From positions 58,681 to 122,680 of the forward strand of contig USGS01000001.1 of the NCBI GenBank assembly GCA_900554275.1: DNA of 64,000 bases, read 5' to 3'. Below, one piece after another: positions 16,809 to 25,457 of this stretch. A program made the position numbers and the translations under genes. The notes under the pieces are model-generated. The model saw nothing but the letters and a program-made list of their open reading frames with translations. It ran no database searches and was not told where the DNA came from. Position 1 is the stretch's first letter; the number at the start of each line of letters is the position of its first letter. This DNA is from an uncultured Eubacteriales bacterium (lineage in GTDB: Bacteria; Bacillota; Clostridia; Oscillospirales; Oscillospiraceae).

Positions 16809-18038
16809 ATGAAAGCAGTCCGTCCCTATGCCAGGATCACCGTAACGCCCAAGGGGGAGCGCGCCCTCACCGGCGGCCATCCCTGGGTCTACGAGGGGGA
16901 GGTCGTGTCCCTCGAGGGCACGGCGGAGGACGGCGGCCTGGTGGACGTGTTGAGCCGCCGGGGCAGCTGGCTGGGCTGCGGGTTCTACAACAGCCGCAGC
17001 AAGATACGGGTGCGGCTGGTGAGCCGCAACGCCAACGACGACTTCAGCGATGAATTCTGGACGCGGCGGCTGCGCTACGCCTGGGAGTACCGCAAGACGG
17101 TGATGGGTGAGACGGACAGCCGCTGCTGCCGCATCATCTTCGGCGAGGCGGATTTCTTCCCGGGGCTGACGGTGGATCGGTTCGAGGATGTGCTGGTGAC
17201 TCAGGTGCTGAGTTTGGGCATAGAGCGCATCAAGCACCGGCTGTTTCCGCTGCTGGTGGATATTCTGCGGCAGGATGGGCAGGACATCCGGGGCGTGTAT
17301 GAGCGCAACGATGTGGCCATTCGCGAACTGGAGGGCATGGCACAGGGCAAGGGCTGGTATCCCCTGCCCGGTGAGGCGCCGCCTGCGCAGACAACGGTGG
17401 ACATCATGGAAAACGGCATCATCTACACCGTGGATTTTGAGAACGGGCAGAAGACCGGGTTCTTCCTGGATCAGAAGTACAACCGGCTGGCGGTGGCGAA
17501 GCTGGCCAGGGACAGGACGGTGCTGGACTGCTTCACCCACACCGGTTCGTTCGCCCTGAATGCGGCCAAGGGCGGGGCGAAGCACGTCACCGCCGTGGAT
17601 GTGTCGGAGTTCGCGGTGCAGTGCGCCTCGGAGAACGCCCGGCGCAACGGGCTGGACGGTGTGATGGACTGTGTGGCGGCCAACGTGTTCGACCTGCTGC
17701 CGGGGCTGGAGAAGCAGCCCCGGAGGTATGACTTCATCATCCTCGACCCGCCGGCCTTCACCAAGAGTCGGAGGACGGTCCACAGCGCCATGACCGGGTA
17801 CAAGGAGATCAACTACCGGGCCATGAAGCTGCTGCCCCGGGGCGGGTATTTAGCCACCTGCTCGTGCAGCCATTTCGCCACGGAGGAGCTGTTCATAAAA
17901 ATGCTCCACAGCGCCGCACACGACGCCGGGGTGCAGCTGCGGCAGATCGAGGCGCGGCAGCAGTGCGCCGACCACCCTATCCTGTGGGGCGTGGAGGAGA
18001 CCAATTATCTGAAATTTTTCATTTTTCAGGTGGTATAA
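16809..18038 (+). CDS. rlmI: Class I SAM-dependent rRNA methyltransferase, RlmI/YccW type
   Basis: 409 residues. The N-terminal PUA-like domain (about 1-75) reads ERALTGGHPWVYEGEV. The RlmI middle domain follows, then a Rossmann methyltransferase domain with VLDCFTHTGSFALNAA (SAM motif I, around 240), HVTAVDVSE (motif II) and FIILDPPAFTKSR (motif IV, DPPAF). The late catalytic Cys region, ATCSCSH, is present. RlmI methylates C5 of 23S rRNA C1962. The AAGGA site and ATG at 16809 fit. It is probably the first gene of the run up to the coiled-coil gene at 22933. Confidence 0.93.
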   Translation: MKAVRPYARITVTPKGERALTGGHPWVYEGEVVSLEGTAEDGGLVDVLSRRGSWLGCGFYNSRSKIRVRLVSRNANDDFSDEFWTRRLRYAWEYRKTVMGETDSRCCRIIFGEADFFPGLTVDRFEDVLVTQVLSLGIERIKHRLFPLLVDILRQDGQDIRGVYERNDVAIRELEGMAQGKGWYPLPGEAPPAQTTVDIMENGIIYTVDFENGQKTGFFLDQKYNRLAVAKLARDRTVLDCFTHTGSFALNAAKGGAKHVTAVDVSEFAVQCASENARRNGLDGVMDCVAANVFDLLPGLEKQPRRYDFIILDPPAFTKSRRTVHSAMTGYKEINYRAMKLLPRGGYLATCSCSHFATEELFIKMLHSAAHDAGVQLRQIEARQQCADHPILWGVEETNYLKFFIFQVV

Positions 18039-18052
18039 GACGGGAGTTTTTA

Positions 18053-18081
18053 TTGCCACGGGACAGTTCCTGTGGTATTCT
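18053..18081 (+). promoter_or_regulatory. Promoter with palindrome in the spacer, before the HAD phosphatase
   Basis: TTGCCA (18053-18058), 17 bases, TATTCT (18076-18081). The spacer contains an imperfect 20-bp palindrome, CCACGGGACAGTTCCTGTGG (18056-18075), which is the size and position of a repressor operator. The regulator is not known. Confidence 0.5.
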
Positions 18082-18119
18082 GAGATTTATGACAGAACGC
18101 TGTAAAGGGAGGCGGGACT

Positions 18120-18917
18120 ATGACCGTGGGACAGAAGCGGCTGTTCCTGCTGGACATGGACGGCACGCTGTACGTGGACGAGCGGCTGTTCGACAGAGTA
18201 CCGGAGTTCCTGGCCCGCGTCCGTGAGACCGGCGGGCGGTATCTGTTCCTCACCAACAACTCCTCCCGGGGCGTGGAGGGGTACATAGAGAAATTAGGCC
18301 GACTGGGCATCGCCACCGGGCCGGGGGACTACCTGACCTCGGTGGACGCTGCCATTGACCTGCTGCATCGGGAATACCCGGGGAAGAAGTGCTACGCGGC
18401 GGGAACGCAGTCGTTCCGGCAGCAGCTGGACAGCGCGGGCATCCCCGTGACGACCCGGGTGGAGGAGGATGTGGACATCCTGCTCAGCGGCTTTGACCGG
18501 GAGCTGACGTTCCAGAAGCTGGAGGACAGCTGCATCCTGCTGAACCGGGGCGTGACGTGGCTGGCCACCAACCCGGACTGGGTGTGCCCCACGTGGTATG
18601 GCGCTGTGCCGGACTGCGGCAGCGTGTGCCAGATGCTGACCAACGCCACCGGGCGAAGGCCCACGTTCATCGGCAAGCCCCAGCCCGCCATGGCGGAGCT
18701 GGCCATGCGGCGGACGGGCTTCGGCCCGTCGGAGACGGTGCTTATCGGCGACCGGGTGTATACGGACATCGCCTGCGCCGTCAACGCCGGCATCGACAGC
18801 ATACTGGTGCTGTCCGGCGAGGGAACACGGGAGGACGTGGAGAAATTCGATGTCCGGCCCACATGGATATACGACGATATTGCCGCGGTATACCGCGAGA
18901 TGGAGGAAACGCCATGA
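18120..18917 (+). CDS. HAD-IIA sugar-phosphatase (NagD-like)
   Basis: 265 residues. HAD motif I is FLLDMDGTLYVDE (nucleophile D), motif II FLTNNSS (T/S), motif III the Lys in FIGKPQPA, and motif IV VLIGDRVYTDIACAVNAG. The C2 cap lies between motifs II and III, as in NagD and phosphoglycolate/4-nitrophenyl phosphatases. The substrate is probably a small phosphorylated metabolite. The stop overlaps the start of the next gene (ATGA). Confidence 0.92.
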   Translation: MTVGQKRLFLLDMDGTLYVDERLFDRVPEFLARVRETGGRYLFLTNNSSRGVEGYIEKLGRLGIATGPGDYLTSVDAAIDLLHREYPGKKCYAAGTQSFRQQLDSAGIPVTTRVEEDVDILLSGFDRELTFQKLEDSCILLNRGVTWLATNPDWVCPTWYGAVPDCGSVCQMLTNATGRRPTFIGKPQPAMAELAMRRTGFGPSETVLIGDRVYTDIACAVNAGIDSILVLSGEGTREDVEKFDVRPTWIYDDIAAVYREMEETP

Positions 18918-20470
18918 AGCTGAATTACAAGCGCACCATACTGGTGGGGTTTGCATTTTTCCTGATCTGCGCCTTTTGGCAGGCCTATGACAACACCATT
19001 CCCCTGATCCTGACCAACAAGTTCGGCATGAGCCAGACCTGGTCCGGCGTCATCATGGCACTGGACAACGTGCTGGCACTGTTCCTGCTGCCGCTGTTCG
19101 GCCACATCTCCGACAAATGCACCCATCCCAAAGGGCGGCGGACGCCGTTCATCGTGGTAGGCACGCTGCTGGCGGCGGTGGCGCTCATCGCTCTGTCCTT
19201 CGTGGACAACGCCCAGCTGAAGTATCTGGACAAGGTGTCTGCCATTGACGATCCGGCGGCGCTGGCGGAGATCTATCAGGAGCAGAAGGACGCCACGCTG
19301 CTGACCCCCGGCGGCGAGAGCTTTATCCTGGGCCAGAAAATCACCCAGGAGGAGTTCACCGCTATCCGCAGCCAGATCACCGAGGGTGAAAGGACCGTGA
19401 CCAATCCGGACTACACCAACTACGTCGTACCGGCGCGGCAGGCCTGCGCCCACGCCGTCACCCGGACGCATCCGGGGACGGTGGTGCTGTTCGTGGTGCT
19501 GCTGCTCATCATCCTCGTCTCCATGGCCACATTCCGCTCCCCGGCGGTGGCGCTGATGCCGGACGTGACGCTGAAGCCGCTGCGCTCCAAGGCCAACGCC
19601 GTCATCAACCTGATGGGCAGCGCCGGCGGCATTCTGGTGCTGGCGCTGGGCATGGTGTTCGCCACCTCGTCGGTGGAGAACAGCCTGATGAGCTACACCG
19701 GCTATTTTGGCGTGATCGCGGCGCTGATGCTGGCGGCGCTGGTGGTGTTCATGCTCACCGTCCGTGAGCCGGAGTGGGCCGCCGAGATGCAGCGGCAGGC
19801 CGTGGCCGCCGGGCTGGAGGAAAAAGAGGAGGCGGCGCAGCCCACGGAGAGCCGCAGGCTGTCTGCCGACGAGGTGAAGAGCCTGCTGCTGATCCTTCTG
19901 AGCATCGTGCTGTGGTTCTTCGGCTACAACGCCGTCACCAGCAAATACTCCGTATACGCCAGCAATATCCTGCACAAGGACTATAACCTGACGCTGATCA
20001 TCGCCCAGGCCGCCGCCATCGTGGCCTATCTGCCGGTGGGCTTCCTCGCCGGGAAGCTCGGACGGAAAAAGACCATCCTCGCCGGCGTGGTGATGCTCAC
20101 GGTGGCCTTCGGCGTGGCGGGCTTCCTGACGGCGGACAGTCCCACCATGCTGATGAACGCCATGTTCGCCCTGGCGGGCATCGCCTGGGCCACCATCAAC
20201 GTCAACTCCTTCCCCATGGTGGTGGAGCTGGCCTCCGGCGGCGACGTGGGCAAATACACCGGCTTCTACTACACCGCCTCCATGGCGGCCCAGGTGGCCA
20301 CACCCATGGTGTCCGGCCTGCTGATGGATAAATTCGGTATGCACGTCCTGTTCCCCTACGCCGCCGTGTTCACGGCGCTGGCCTTCGTGACCATGCTGTT
20401 CGTCAAGCACGGCGACAGCAAGCCCGCGGCTAAGGTGGGGCTGGAGGTGCTGGACGTGGACAACGACTGA
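18914..20470 (+). CDS. Major facilitator superfamily transporter (SLC45/sucrose-transporter-like)
   Basis: 518 residues with about 12 predicted membrane helices. The ATG overlaps the HAD stop by 4 bases, so the genes are translationally coupled. The N-half has FWQAYDNTIPLILTN and a loop-2 motif HISDKCTHPKGRRTPF typical of GPH/SLC45-like sugar carriers. The C-half repeats it (FLAGKLGRKKTI). A long extracytoplasmic loop (about residues 95-180) and a charged central loop (about 290-325) are visible. A sugar or glycoside substrate is inferred from the family and the HAD phosphatase neighbour. Confidence 0.88.
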   Translation: MKLNYKRTILVGFAFFLICAFWQAYDNTIPLILTNKFGMSQTWSGVIMALDNVLALFLLPLFGHISDKCTHPKGRRTPFIVVGTLLAAVALIALSFVDNAQLKYLDKVSAIDDPAALAEIYQEQKDATLLTPGGESFILGQKITQEEFTAIRSQITEGERTVTNPDYTNYVVPARQACAHAVTRTHPGTVVLFVVLLLIILVSMATFRSPAVALMPDVTLKPLRSKANAVINLMGSAGGILVLALGMVFATSSVENSLMSYTGYFGVIAALMLAALVVFMLTVREPEWAAEMQRQAVAAGLEEKEEAAQPTESRRLSADEVKSLLLILLSIVLWFFGYNAVTSKYSVYASNILHKDYNLTLIIAQAAAIVAYLPVGFLAGKLGRKKTILAGVVMLTVAFGVAGFLTADSPTMLMNAMFALAGIAWATINVNSFPMVVELASGGDVGKYTGFYYTASMAAQVATPMVSGLLMDKFGMHVLFPYAAVFTALAFVTMLFVKHGDSKPAAKVGLEVLDVDND

Positions 20471-20484
20471 AAAGAGGTTTCCCT

Positions 20485-21324
20485 ATGACTTGGCTCATCG
20501 TATTGGCCGCCCTGATCGCGGTGGTCTTTCTCCTGTACCTGCTGGCGCTGCGCTGTCAAAAGCGGCGGGGCGACTGGGACTATTTCAAAAAGTGGCGCTA
20601 TGCCCACCGGGGCTATCATGACAAGCCCCGCATCCCCGAAAACTCCATCCCCGCGTTCCGCCGTGCGGTGCAGTGCGGCTTTGGCGCGGAGCTGGACGTG
20701 CATCTGATGAAGGACGGCCATCTGGCGGTCATCCACGACGCCTCCCTGCTGCGTACCGCCGGGGCGGACGTGGAGATCGAGGACCTGACGGCGGAGGATC
20801 TGTCCAGCTACACCCTGGAGGGCACAGAGCACCACATCCCCCTGCTGGAGGAGGTGCTGCCCATTTTCGCCGGCAAAGCGCCCCTGATCATCGAGCTGAA
20901 GGCCGAGCGGGGCAACGCCGACGCGCTGACCGCCGCCGCGTGCGCCCTGCTGGATAAGTACAAGGGCAAATATATGGTGGAGTCCTTCGACCCCCGGTGT
21001 CTCATGTGGCTGTGGCACAACCGGCCTCAGGTGCTGCGTGGACAGCTGTCGGAAAACTTCCTGCGCCACGGCGACGGCGTCAATCTGCCCGGCGCGGTGC
21101 GCTGGGTGCTGGGCAATCTGCTGATGAACAGCTGGACGCGGCCCGACTTCATCGCCTACCGCTTTGAGGACCGGAGCAGCCTGTCCCTGAAGCTGTGCCG
21201 GGGCGTATACCGGGCGCAGGAGGCCAGCTGGACCATCCGCGACAGGGCGGACATGGACGCGGCGGAGGCCGCGGGCTGCCTGGTCATCTTTGAACGCTTT
21301 GATCCAAGGGGGCTGGACAAATGA
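20485..21324 (+). CDS. Glycerophosphodiester phosphodiesterase, membrane-anchored
   Basis: 279 residues. One N-terminal membrane helix (about 3-23) is followed by the GDPD TIM barrel. The catalytic motif YAHRGYHD ... PENSIPAFRRAVQCGFGAELDVHLMKDGHLAVIHD holds both active-site His residues and the metal Glu/Asp (E-x-D). The C-terminus has the E-S-F-D-P and R-A-D-M-D segments. It releases glycerol-3-phosphate from glycerophosphodiesters. The ribosome site GAGG lies 9 bases before the ATG. It overlaps rsmD by 4 bases. Confidence 0.92.
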   Translation: MTWLIVLAALIAVVFLLYLLALRCQKRRGDWDYFKKWRYAHRGYHDKPRIPENSIPAFRRAVQCGFGAELDVHLMKDGHLAVIHDASLLRTAGADVEIEDLTAEDLSSYTLEGTEHHIPLLEEVLPIFAGKAPLIIELKAERGNADALTAAACALLDKYKGKYMVESFDPRCLMWLWHNRPQVLRGQLSENFLRHGDGVNLPGAVRWVLGNLLMNSWTRPDFIAYRFEDRSSLSLKLCRGVYRAQEASWTIRDRADMDAAEAAGCLVIFERFDPRGLDK

Positions 21325-21878
21325 GAGTGATCACCGGCACGGCGCGAGGCCGTGTACTGAAGGAGCTGGAGGGGCTGGAGACCCGGCCCACCACCGGCAA
21401 GGTAAAGGAGAGCCTGTTCTCCATCATCCAGTTCGACATCGAGGGCCGCCGGGTGCTGGATCTGTTCGCCGGAACGGGCCAGCTGGGCATCGAGGCGCTG
21501 AGCCGGGGCGCGGCGGAGTGCGTGTTCATCGACCGGCGGGCCGACGCGGTAAAGCTGATCCGCGAGAACCTGGTGTTGTGCAGGCTGGAGGACCGGGCCA
21601 GGGTGCGGCAGGGCGAGGCGCTGCCCTATCTGCGCAGCGGCGAGAAGTTCGACATCGTGTTTCTCGACCCCCCCTACGCCAGCGGACTGCTGGCCCAGGC
21701 GCTGACGGACATCGCGGTGTTTGACATTTGCCGTGCACATGGTATAATCATAGCAGAGAGCGCCGCGGACACGGTGCTGCCCGCCATGCCGCCGCCCTAT
21801 ACGCTGTACAGGGAGTACCGCTACGGCAAGATCAAGCTGACGGTGTATCATCGCGGCGGAAATGAGGATGCAGAATGA
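21321..21878 (+). CDS. rsmD: 16S rRNA (guanine966-N2)-methyltransferase
   Basis: 185 residues. MRVITGTARGR and TRPTTGKVKESLFSI are the family N-terminus, VLDLFAGTGQLGIEALSRGA is SAM motif I, and FDIVFLDPPYASG carries the catalytic DPPY motif. The start overlaps the GDPD stop and its own stop overlaps coaD. The rsmD-coaD pairing is very widespread, which supports the call. Confidence 0.96.
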   Translation: MRVITGTARGRVLKELEGLETRPTTGKVKESLFSIIQFDIEGRRVLDLFAGTGQLGIEALSRGAAECVFIDRRADAVKLIRENLVLCRLEDRARVRQGEALPYLRSGEKFDIVFLDPPYASGLLAQALTDIAVFDICRAHGIIIAESAADTVLPAMPPPYTLYREYRYGKIKLTVYHRGGNEDAE

Positions 21879-22354
21879 ATATCGCCATCTATCCCGGCAG
21901 CTTCGACCCCATCACCCTGGGGCATTTGGACATCATACGCCGGGCCGCCGCCTGCTTTGACAGGGTATACGTCTGCGTCATGGTCAACTGCGAGAAGAAG
22001 CAGCCCATGTTCACACCGGAACGGCGGCTGGAGCTGATCCGCCACAGCGTGGCCCACATCTCCAACGTGGAGGTGGAGAACTGGAGCGGCCTGCTGGCGG
22101 ACTATGCCCGGGCCAAAAATGCGCATATTCTGGTAAAGGGCGTGCGGAACTGCGCCGACTTCGAGCTGGAAAACCAGATGGCCCGCATCAACCAGGGCAT
22201 CTGCCCCGGACTGGAGACGCTGCTGCTGCCCGCCAGCGCGGAGTTTGAGCATTTCAGCTCTACCATGGTGCGGGAGATGATCCGCTACCACCAGCCGTTG
22301 GAAAAGTATGTACCGGCGCCGGTCGCCGAGGAATTGATGCGGCAGCGTGGCTGA
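21875..22354 (+). CDS. coaD: Phosphopantetheine adenylyltransferase
   Basis: 159 residues. AIYPGSFDPITLGHLDIIRRA holds the T/H-x-G-H nucleotidyltransferase motif, and FEHFSSTMVREMIRY carries the S-S-T-x-x-R segment. It catalyses the penultimate step of coenzyme A synthesis. It is coupled to rsmD by a 4-base overlap. Confidence 0.97.
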   Translation: MNIAIYPGSFDPITLGHLDIIRRAAACFDRVYVCVMVNCEKKQPMFTPERRLELIRHSVAHISNVEVENWSGLLADYARAKNAHILVKGVRNCADFELENQMARINQGICPGLETLLLPASAEFEHFSSTMVREMIRYHQPLEKYVPAPVAEELMRQRG

Positions 22355-22390
22355 TCGCTGACCGAAATAAGAGAAAGGACGGACTGCCCT

Positions 22391-22933
22391 ATGGAAGAAA
22401 AGGATGTGCAGAGACTGCTGGATATGCTGTTCGGCATGATCGACGAGGCAAAAAGCGTGGCGTTCAGCTCGGACAAGTGCGTCATCAACCGTGACGAGGC
22501 GCTGGACCTGCTGGACGAGATCCGGGCCAAGCTGCCCCTGGAGCTGAAGAAGGCCAAGGAGCTGATCGCGGCCCGCAGCGAATATGTGGCGGGTGCAAAG
22601 AAGGAAGTGGAGTCCATGCTGCGGCAGGCGGAGCTGGACGCGCGGACCATCGTGTCCGAGAGTGAGACCATCCAGCTGGCCCGTCAGAAGAGCAGTGAGA
22701 TCATCCGCCGCGCGGAGGACCGCAGCAAGGAGCTGTACCATGTGGCCAACACCTACACCGAGGACGCCCTGCGCCGCACGGAGGAGGCTATCCAGGCCGC
22801 GCTGAGCGAGGTTCAGGAGTCCCGTGCCCGCTTCCGCGCCACCAGCCAGGAGCTGATGCAGGAGCAGAGAGCCCAGCTGAACGCCAGCGCCAGTCAGCCC
22901 GCCAAGTCCGGCGGCGAGGAGGGCCAGCGGTAA
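22391..22933 (+). CDS. Coiled-coil protein downstream of coaD, unknown function
   Basis: 180 residues, almost entirely predicted alpha helix and coiled coil, with no membrane segment. The central part (LRQAELDARTIVSESETIQLARQKSSEIIRRAE) resembles the stalk of F-type ATPase b subunits or DivIVA-like scaffolds. The position after coaD suggests a housekeeping role, perhaps envelope-associated. Function not assigned. It ends the operon before the terminator at 23021. Confidence 0.85.
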   Translation: MEEKDVQRLLDMLFGMIDEAKSVAFSSDKCVINRDEALDLLDEIRAKLPLELKKAKELIAARSEYVAGAKKEVESMLRQAELDARTIVSESETIQLARQKSSEIIRRAEDRSKELYHVANTYTEDALRRTEEAIQAALSEVQESRARFRATSQELMQEQRAQLNASASQPAKSGGEEGQR

Positions 22934-23020
22934 GCGCTGTATCATTTGTTGAAAATAGATAAAATTCTCGTTTAAATTTCTCTACATTCCACAAAAGAAT
23001 AACATCTTGTGGTTCGTAAA

Positions 23021-23058
23021 ACCGGCAGACACTAAATGTTGTGTCCGCCGGTTTTTTT
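23021..23058 (+). terminator. Terminator of the rlmI-coaD operon
   Basis: CCGGC-A-GACAC pairs with GTGTC-C-GCCGG around an AACATT-like loop and is followed by seven T (23052-23058). It is a clear intrinsic terminator separating this operon from the division cluster. The rest of the 22934-23280 gap holds the mraZ promoter and boxes described separately. Confidence 0.92.
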
Positions 23059-23158
23059 GCGTCATCCATCTCGAACATACGTTTTGTAAAGTGGGAAAAT
23101 TTTCCTGAAATCCCATATTTCAGCGGGGTTTCGCCCTTCCTGCGGGCACAATTTCTCC

Positions 23159-23187
23159 TTGCAAATCCGGGCCGGATTATGTATACT
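23159..23187 (+). promoter_or_regulatory. Promoter of the division (dcw) cluster
   Basis: TTGCAA (23159-23164), 17-base spacer, TATACT (23182-23187). MraZ-type boxes follow directly downstream. Confidence 0.8.
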
Positions 23188-23197
23188 AACCTCGTAA

Positions 23198-23234
23198 GTG
23201 GTGAATTGTGGGGGTAGTGCCCCTATTTGTGGGG
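23198..23234 (+). promoter_or_regulatory. Candidate MraZ operator boxes
   Basis: GTGGT (23198), GTGGG (23208) and GTGGG (23229) are direct repeats spaced 10 and 21 bases, that is, one and two helical turns. MraZ of other bacteria binds several direct GTGGG/TGGGN boxes ahead of its own gene and represses or tunes the dcw promoter. Confidence 0.7.
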
Positions 23235-23280
23235 CGTAAGCCCACGGTTTATCCCATACTGCACGAAAGGAGGCGGCCCT

Positions 23281-23697
23281 ATGACCGGACAATACGCACA
23301 CAATATCGACGCCAAGGGCCGCCTGTTCATCCCCGCCGCCCTGCGCCGGGAGCTGGGGCAGACGTTCCACGTCACCGTGGGGCAGGACCACTGCCTGTCC
23401 GTGTTCTCTGACGAGAGCTGGGCCGCCTTCATGGACAAGCTGAAGGAGCTGTCCTACAACGAGGTGAAGAAGCTCCGTGCGCTGTTTGCCTACGCCGCGG
23501 ACTGCGAGCCCGATCCCCAGGGGCGTATCCTGCTGCCCGCCAAGCTGCGGGAGTACGCAGGGCTGACCAAGGAGGTCGTGGTGGTGGGCAGCTTCGACCG
23601 GGTGGAGATCTGGAACGCCCAGCGGTGGGCTGAGATCGAGAACGAGGCGTTCTCCTCCGGCGCGCTGGAGGAGGCCATGGCGGAGATGGGCCTGTGA
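23281..23697 (+). CDS. mraZ: Transcriptional regulator MraZ
   Basis: 138 residues from the ATG at 23281, which has AGGAGG 8 bases upstream. The earlier in-frame ATG at 23227 lies inside the operator. It shows the double SpoVT-AbrB-like repeats, GQYAHNIDAKGRLFIPAALRRELG and ADCEPDPQGRILLPAKLREYAGL, each with the DxxGRxxxP signature. It forms a ring that binds the GTGGG boxes upstream. The stop overlaps rsmH by 4 bases. Confidence 0.97.
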   Translation: MTGQYAHNIDAKGRLFIPAALRRELGQTFHVTVGQDHCLSVFSDESWAAFMDKLKELSYNEVKKLRALFAYAADCEPDPQGRILLPAKLREYAGLTKEVVVVGSFDRVEIWNAQRWAEIENEAFSSGALEEAMAEMGL

Positions 23698-24641
23698 TGC
23701 ACGAGGAAAAGGATTACGGCCATGTGCCGGTGCTGCTGCATGAATGTCTGGACGCGCTGGCCCTGCGGCCTGACGGCGTGTACGTGGACGGCACACTGGG
23801 CCGGGCCGGCCACTCCCTGGAGATCGCCAAGCGACTGACCACCGGCCGTCTCATCGGCATCGACCGGGACGAGACGGCCATCACCGCCGCCGAGGAGCGG
23901 CTGGCGGACTACATGGACCGGGTAACGCTGGTACACAGCAACTTTGACCGGGTGGGCGAGATATTGGACGAACTGGGACTGGACGGCGCGGATGGAATGC
24001 TGTTCGACCTGGGCGTGTCCTCCCCACAGCTGGACGAGGCGGAGCGGGGCTTCTCCTATATGCAGGACGCGCCGCTGGATATGCGGATGGACCGCAGCGC
24101 ACCGCTGACGGCCCGGGACGTGATCAACGACTGGTCCTACGAGGAGCTGCGGCGCATCTTATACGAATACGGCGAGGAGCGGTACGCGCCGGTCATCGCC
24201 AAGCATATCTGCCGGGCGCGGGAACAGGCGCCCATCGAGCGCACGGGAGAGCTGGTGGACATCATCAAGTCCGCCATGCCGCCCCAGGCGCTGCGGGAAA
24301 AGCAGCACCCGGCCAAGCGCAGCTTTCAGGCGCTGCGTATCGCCGTCAACGGCGAGCTGGACGCGCTGCCGCCCATGCTGGAGGCCGCCGTGTCCCACCT
24401 GCACACCGGCGGACGGCTGGCGGTGATCTCCTTCCACTCTCTGGAGGACCGCATCATCAAGAAGTCCCTGCAGGATATGGCCACCGGCTGTACCTGCCCG
24501 CCCAATTTCCCCGTGTGCGTATGCGGCAAGAAGCCCCGCATACGGCTGGTGAGCCGCAAGCCCATCGTGGCCGGCGAGGCGGAGCTGGAGCGCAATCCCC
24601 GCTCCCGCAGCGCCAAGCTCCGCGTGGCGGAAAAAGTATAA
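23694..24641 (+). CDS. rsmH: 16S rRNA (cytosine1402-N4)-methyltransferase
   Basis: 315 residues. HVPVLLHECLDAL is the family N-terminus, YVDGTLGRAGHS the SAM motif, DGMLFDLGVSSPQLDEAERGFS the conserved centre, and AVISFHSLEDRIIKKS the C-terminal signature. A CTCPPNFPVCVCGKKP cysteine segment near the end is typical. Coupled to mraZ. It methylates N4 of C1402 in the decoding centre. Confidence 0.97.
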   Translation: MMHEEKDYGHVPVLLHECLDALALRPDGVYVDGTLGRAGHSLEIAKRLTTGRLIGIDRDETAITAAEERLADYMDRVTLVHSNFDRVGEILDELGLDGADGMLFDLGVSSPQLDEAERGFSYMQDAPLDMRMDRSAPLTARDVINDWSYEELRRILYEYGEERYAPVIAKHICRAREQAPIERTGELVDIIKSAMPPQALREKQHPAKRSFQALRIAVNGELDALPPMLEAAVSHLHTGGRLAVISFHSLEDRIIKKSLQDMATGCTCPPNFPVCVCGKKPRIRLVSRKPIVAGEAELERNPRSRSAKLRVAEKV

Positions 24642-24652
24642 AGAAAGAAAAC

Positions 24653-24778
24653 TATCGGCGGAAAAGAACCGCCGCCTGCGGCGTGTTATTTTTCGCCGCA
24701 GACGAGGCGCAGACACGCAGGAATAATTCGTTTATTTCAAGGGGCTGCAACGAAGTATCGGCGGAAAAGAACCGCCGC
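24653..24778 (+). repeat. Paired 23-base repeats and stem-loops between rsmH and ftsL
   Basis: An identical 23-base sequence occurs at 24653-24675 and 24756-24778. Each forms a CGGCGG/CCGCCG stem with an AAAAGAA loop. Between them CTGCGGCG (24676-24683) pairs with CGCCGCAG (24694-24701). The 158-base rsmH-ftsL gap is unusual in an otherwise tight cluster and consists mostly of these structures. They could be mRNA-processing or stability hairpins, or a small inserted element. Confidence 0.75.
24744..24763 (+). repeat. 20-base repeat, copy B
   Basis: Identical to 15928-15947. It partly overlaps the second 23-base repeat, so the same short motif is used in both places. Confidence 0.7.
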
Positions 24779-24799
24779 AGGGAAGGAAGTGACCGCGTC

Positions 24800-25345
24800 A
24801 TGGCCGATTATAACAAGCGCTCTGCCGTTTACGGCAGCCTCGCATATGATCTGGACGCCCTGGCGCGGGAACGCCAGCTGGACGACGCGGGGAAGCTGCC
24901 CCAGCGTCCCCGTCCCCAGGCGCAGCAGGAGGCCCAGCCTGTCCGCCGGCAGAAGACGGCGGCCAGAGCCGCCGTGCAGCTGTCCCCCGCCGTGCTGATC
25001 GGCACGGTGATCGTGACGGCCATGGTGGTGGCGCTGATGCTGTGCTACGTGAAGCTGACAGGCATCTCCGACAACGTGTCCACCATCAAGCGGCAGATCT
25101 CCGCGCTGGAGGACGAGCATATCGCGCTGCTGACGGAGTATGAAAAGACCTTCGACCTGGCCACCGTAAAAACAGCGGCGGAGGCCGCGGGCATGAGCAA
25201 GCCCACCAGCGGGCAGATCGTCTACATCGACCTGTCCGGCTCAGATACGGCGGAGGTATACGCCGCCGGGGGCAGCGCGGCGCTGAACGGGCTCACTGAC
25301 AAGGTTTCGCAGGCCTGGGCATACGCGGTGGAATATTTCCGCTGA
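24800..25345 (+). CDS. ftsL: FtsL-like cell division protein
   Basis: 181 residues from the ATG at 24800 (GGAAGGAAG site). The N-terminal cytoplasmic part of about 70 residues is rich in Q, R and P. One membrane helix (about 73-95, AVLIGTVIVTAMVVALMLCY) is followed by an external coiled coil (NVSTIKRQISALEDEHIALLTEYE). This is the bitopic FtsL/DivIC layout, and the place between rsmH and ftsI is the standard ftsL slot. Sequence conservation in the family is low, so position and topology carry the call. It would form a complex with DivIB and FtsI at the septum. Confidence 0.88.
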   Translation: MADYNKRSAVYGSLAYDLDALARERQLDDAGKLPQRPRPQAQQEAQPVRRQKTAARAAVQLSPAVLIGTVIVTAMVVALMLCYVKLTGISDNVSTIKRQISALEDEHIALLTEYEKTFDLATVKTAAEAAGMSKPTSGQIVYIDLSGSDTAEVYAAGGSAALNGLTDKVSQAWAYAVEYFR

Positions 25346-25457
25346 GGCGCGCTTATAGTATGAAACGGCAGGGAGTAAGAAGGTGACTTCTTGCTCCTTG
25401 CTTGGTCTTGAAGCCGGGGCATTCGGGGAACGCGGACAGGCGCGGGAGGGTGAAAAC

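Noticed and set aside
18392..20410. 672-codon minus-strand frame opposite the HAD and MFS genes
   Set aside because: Composition is H/Q/R/G-rich without domains; the plus-strand genes have motifs and coupled starts.
24642..24799. CRISPR array
   Set aside because: Only two copies of the repeat, each hairpin-forming, with one 80-base spacer that itself pairs; no cas genes in the window.
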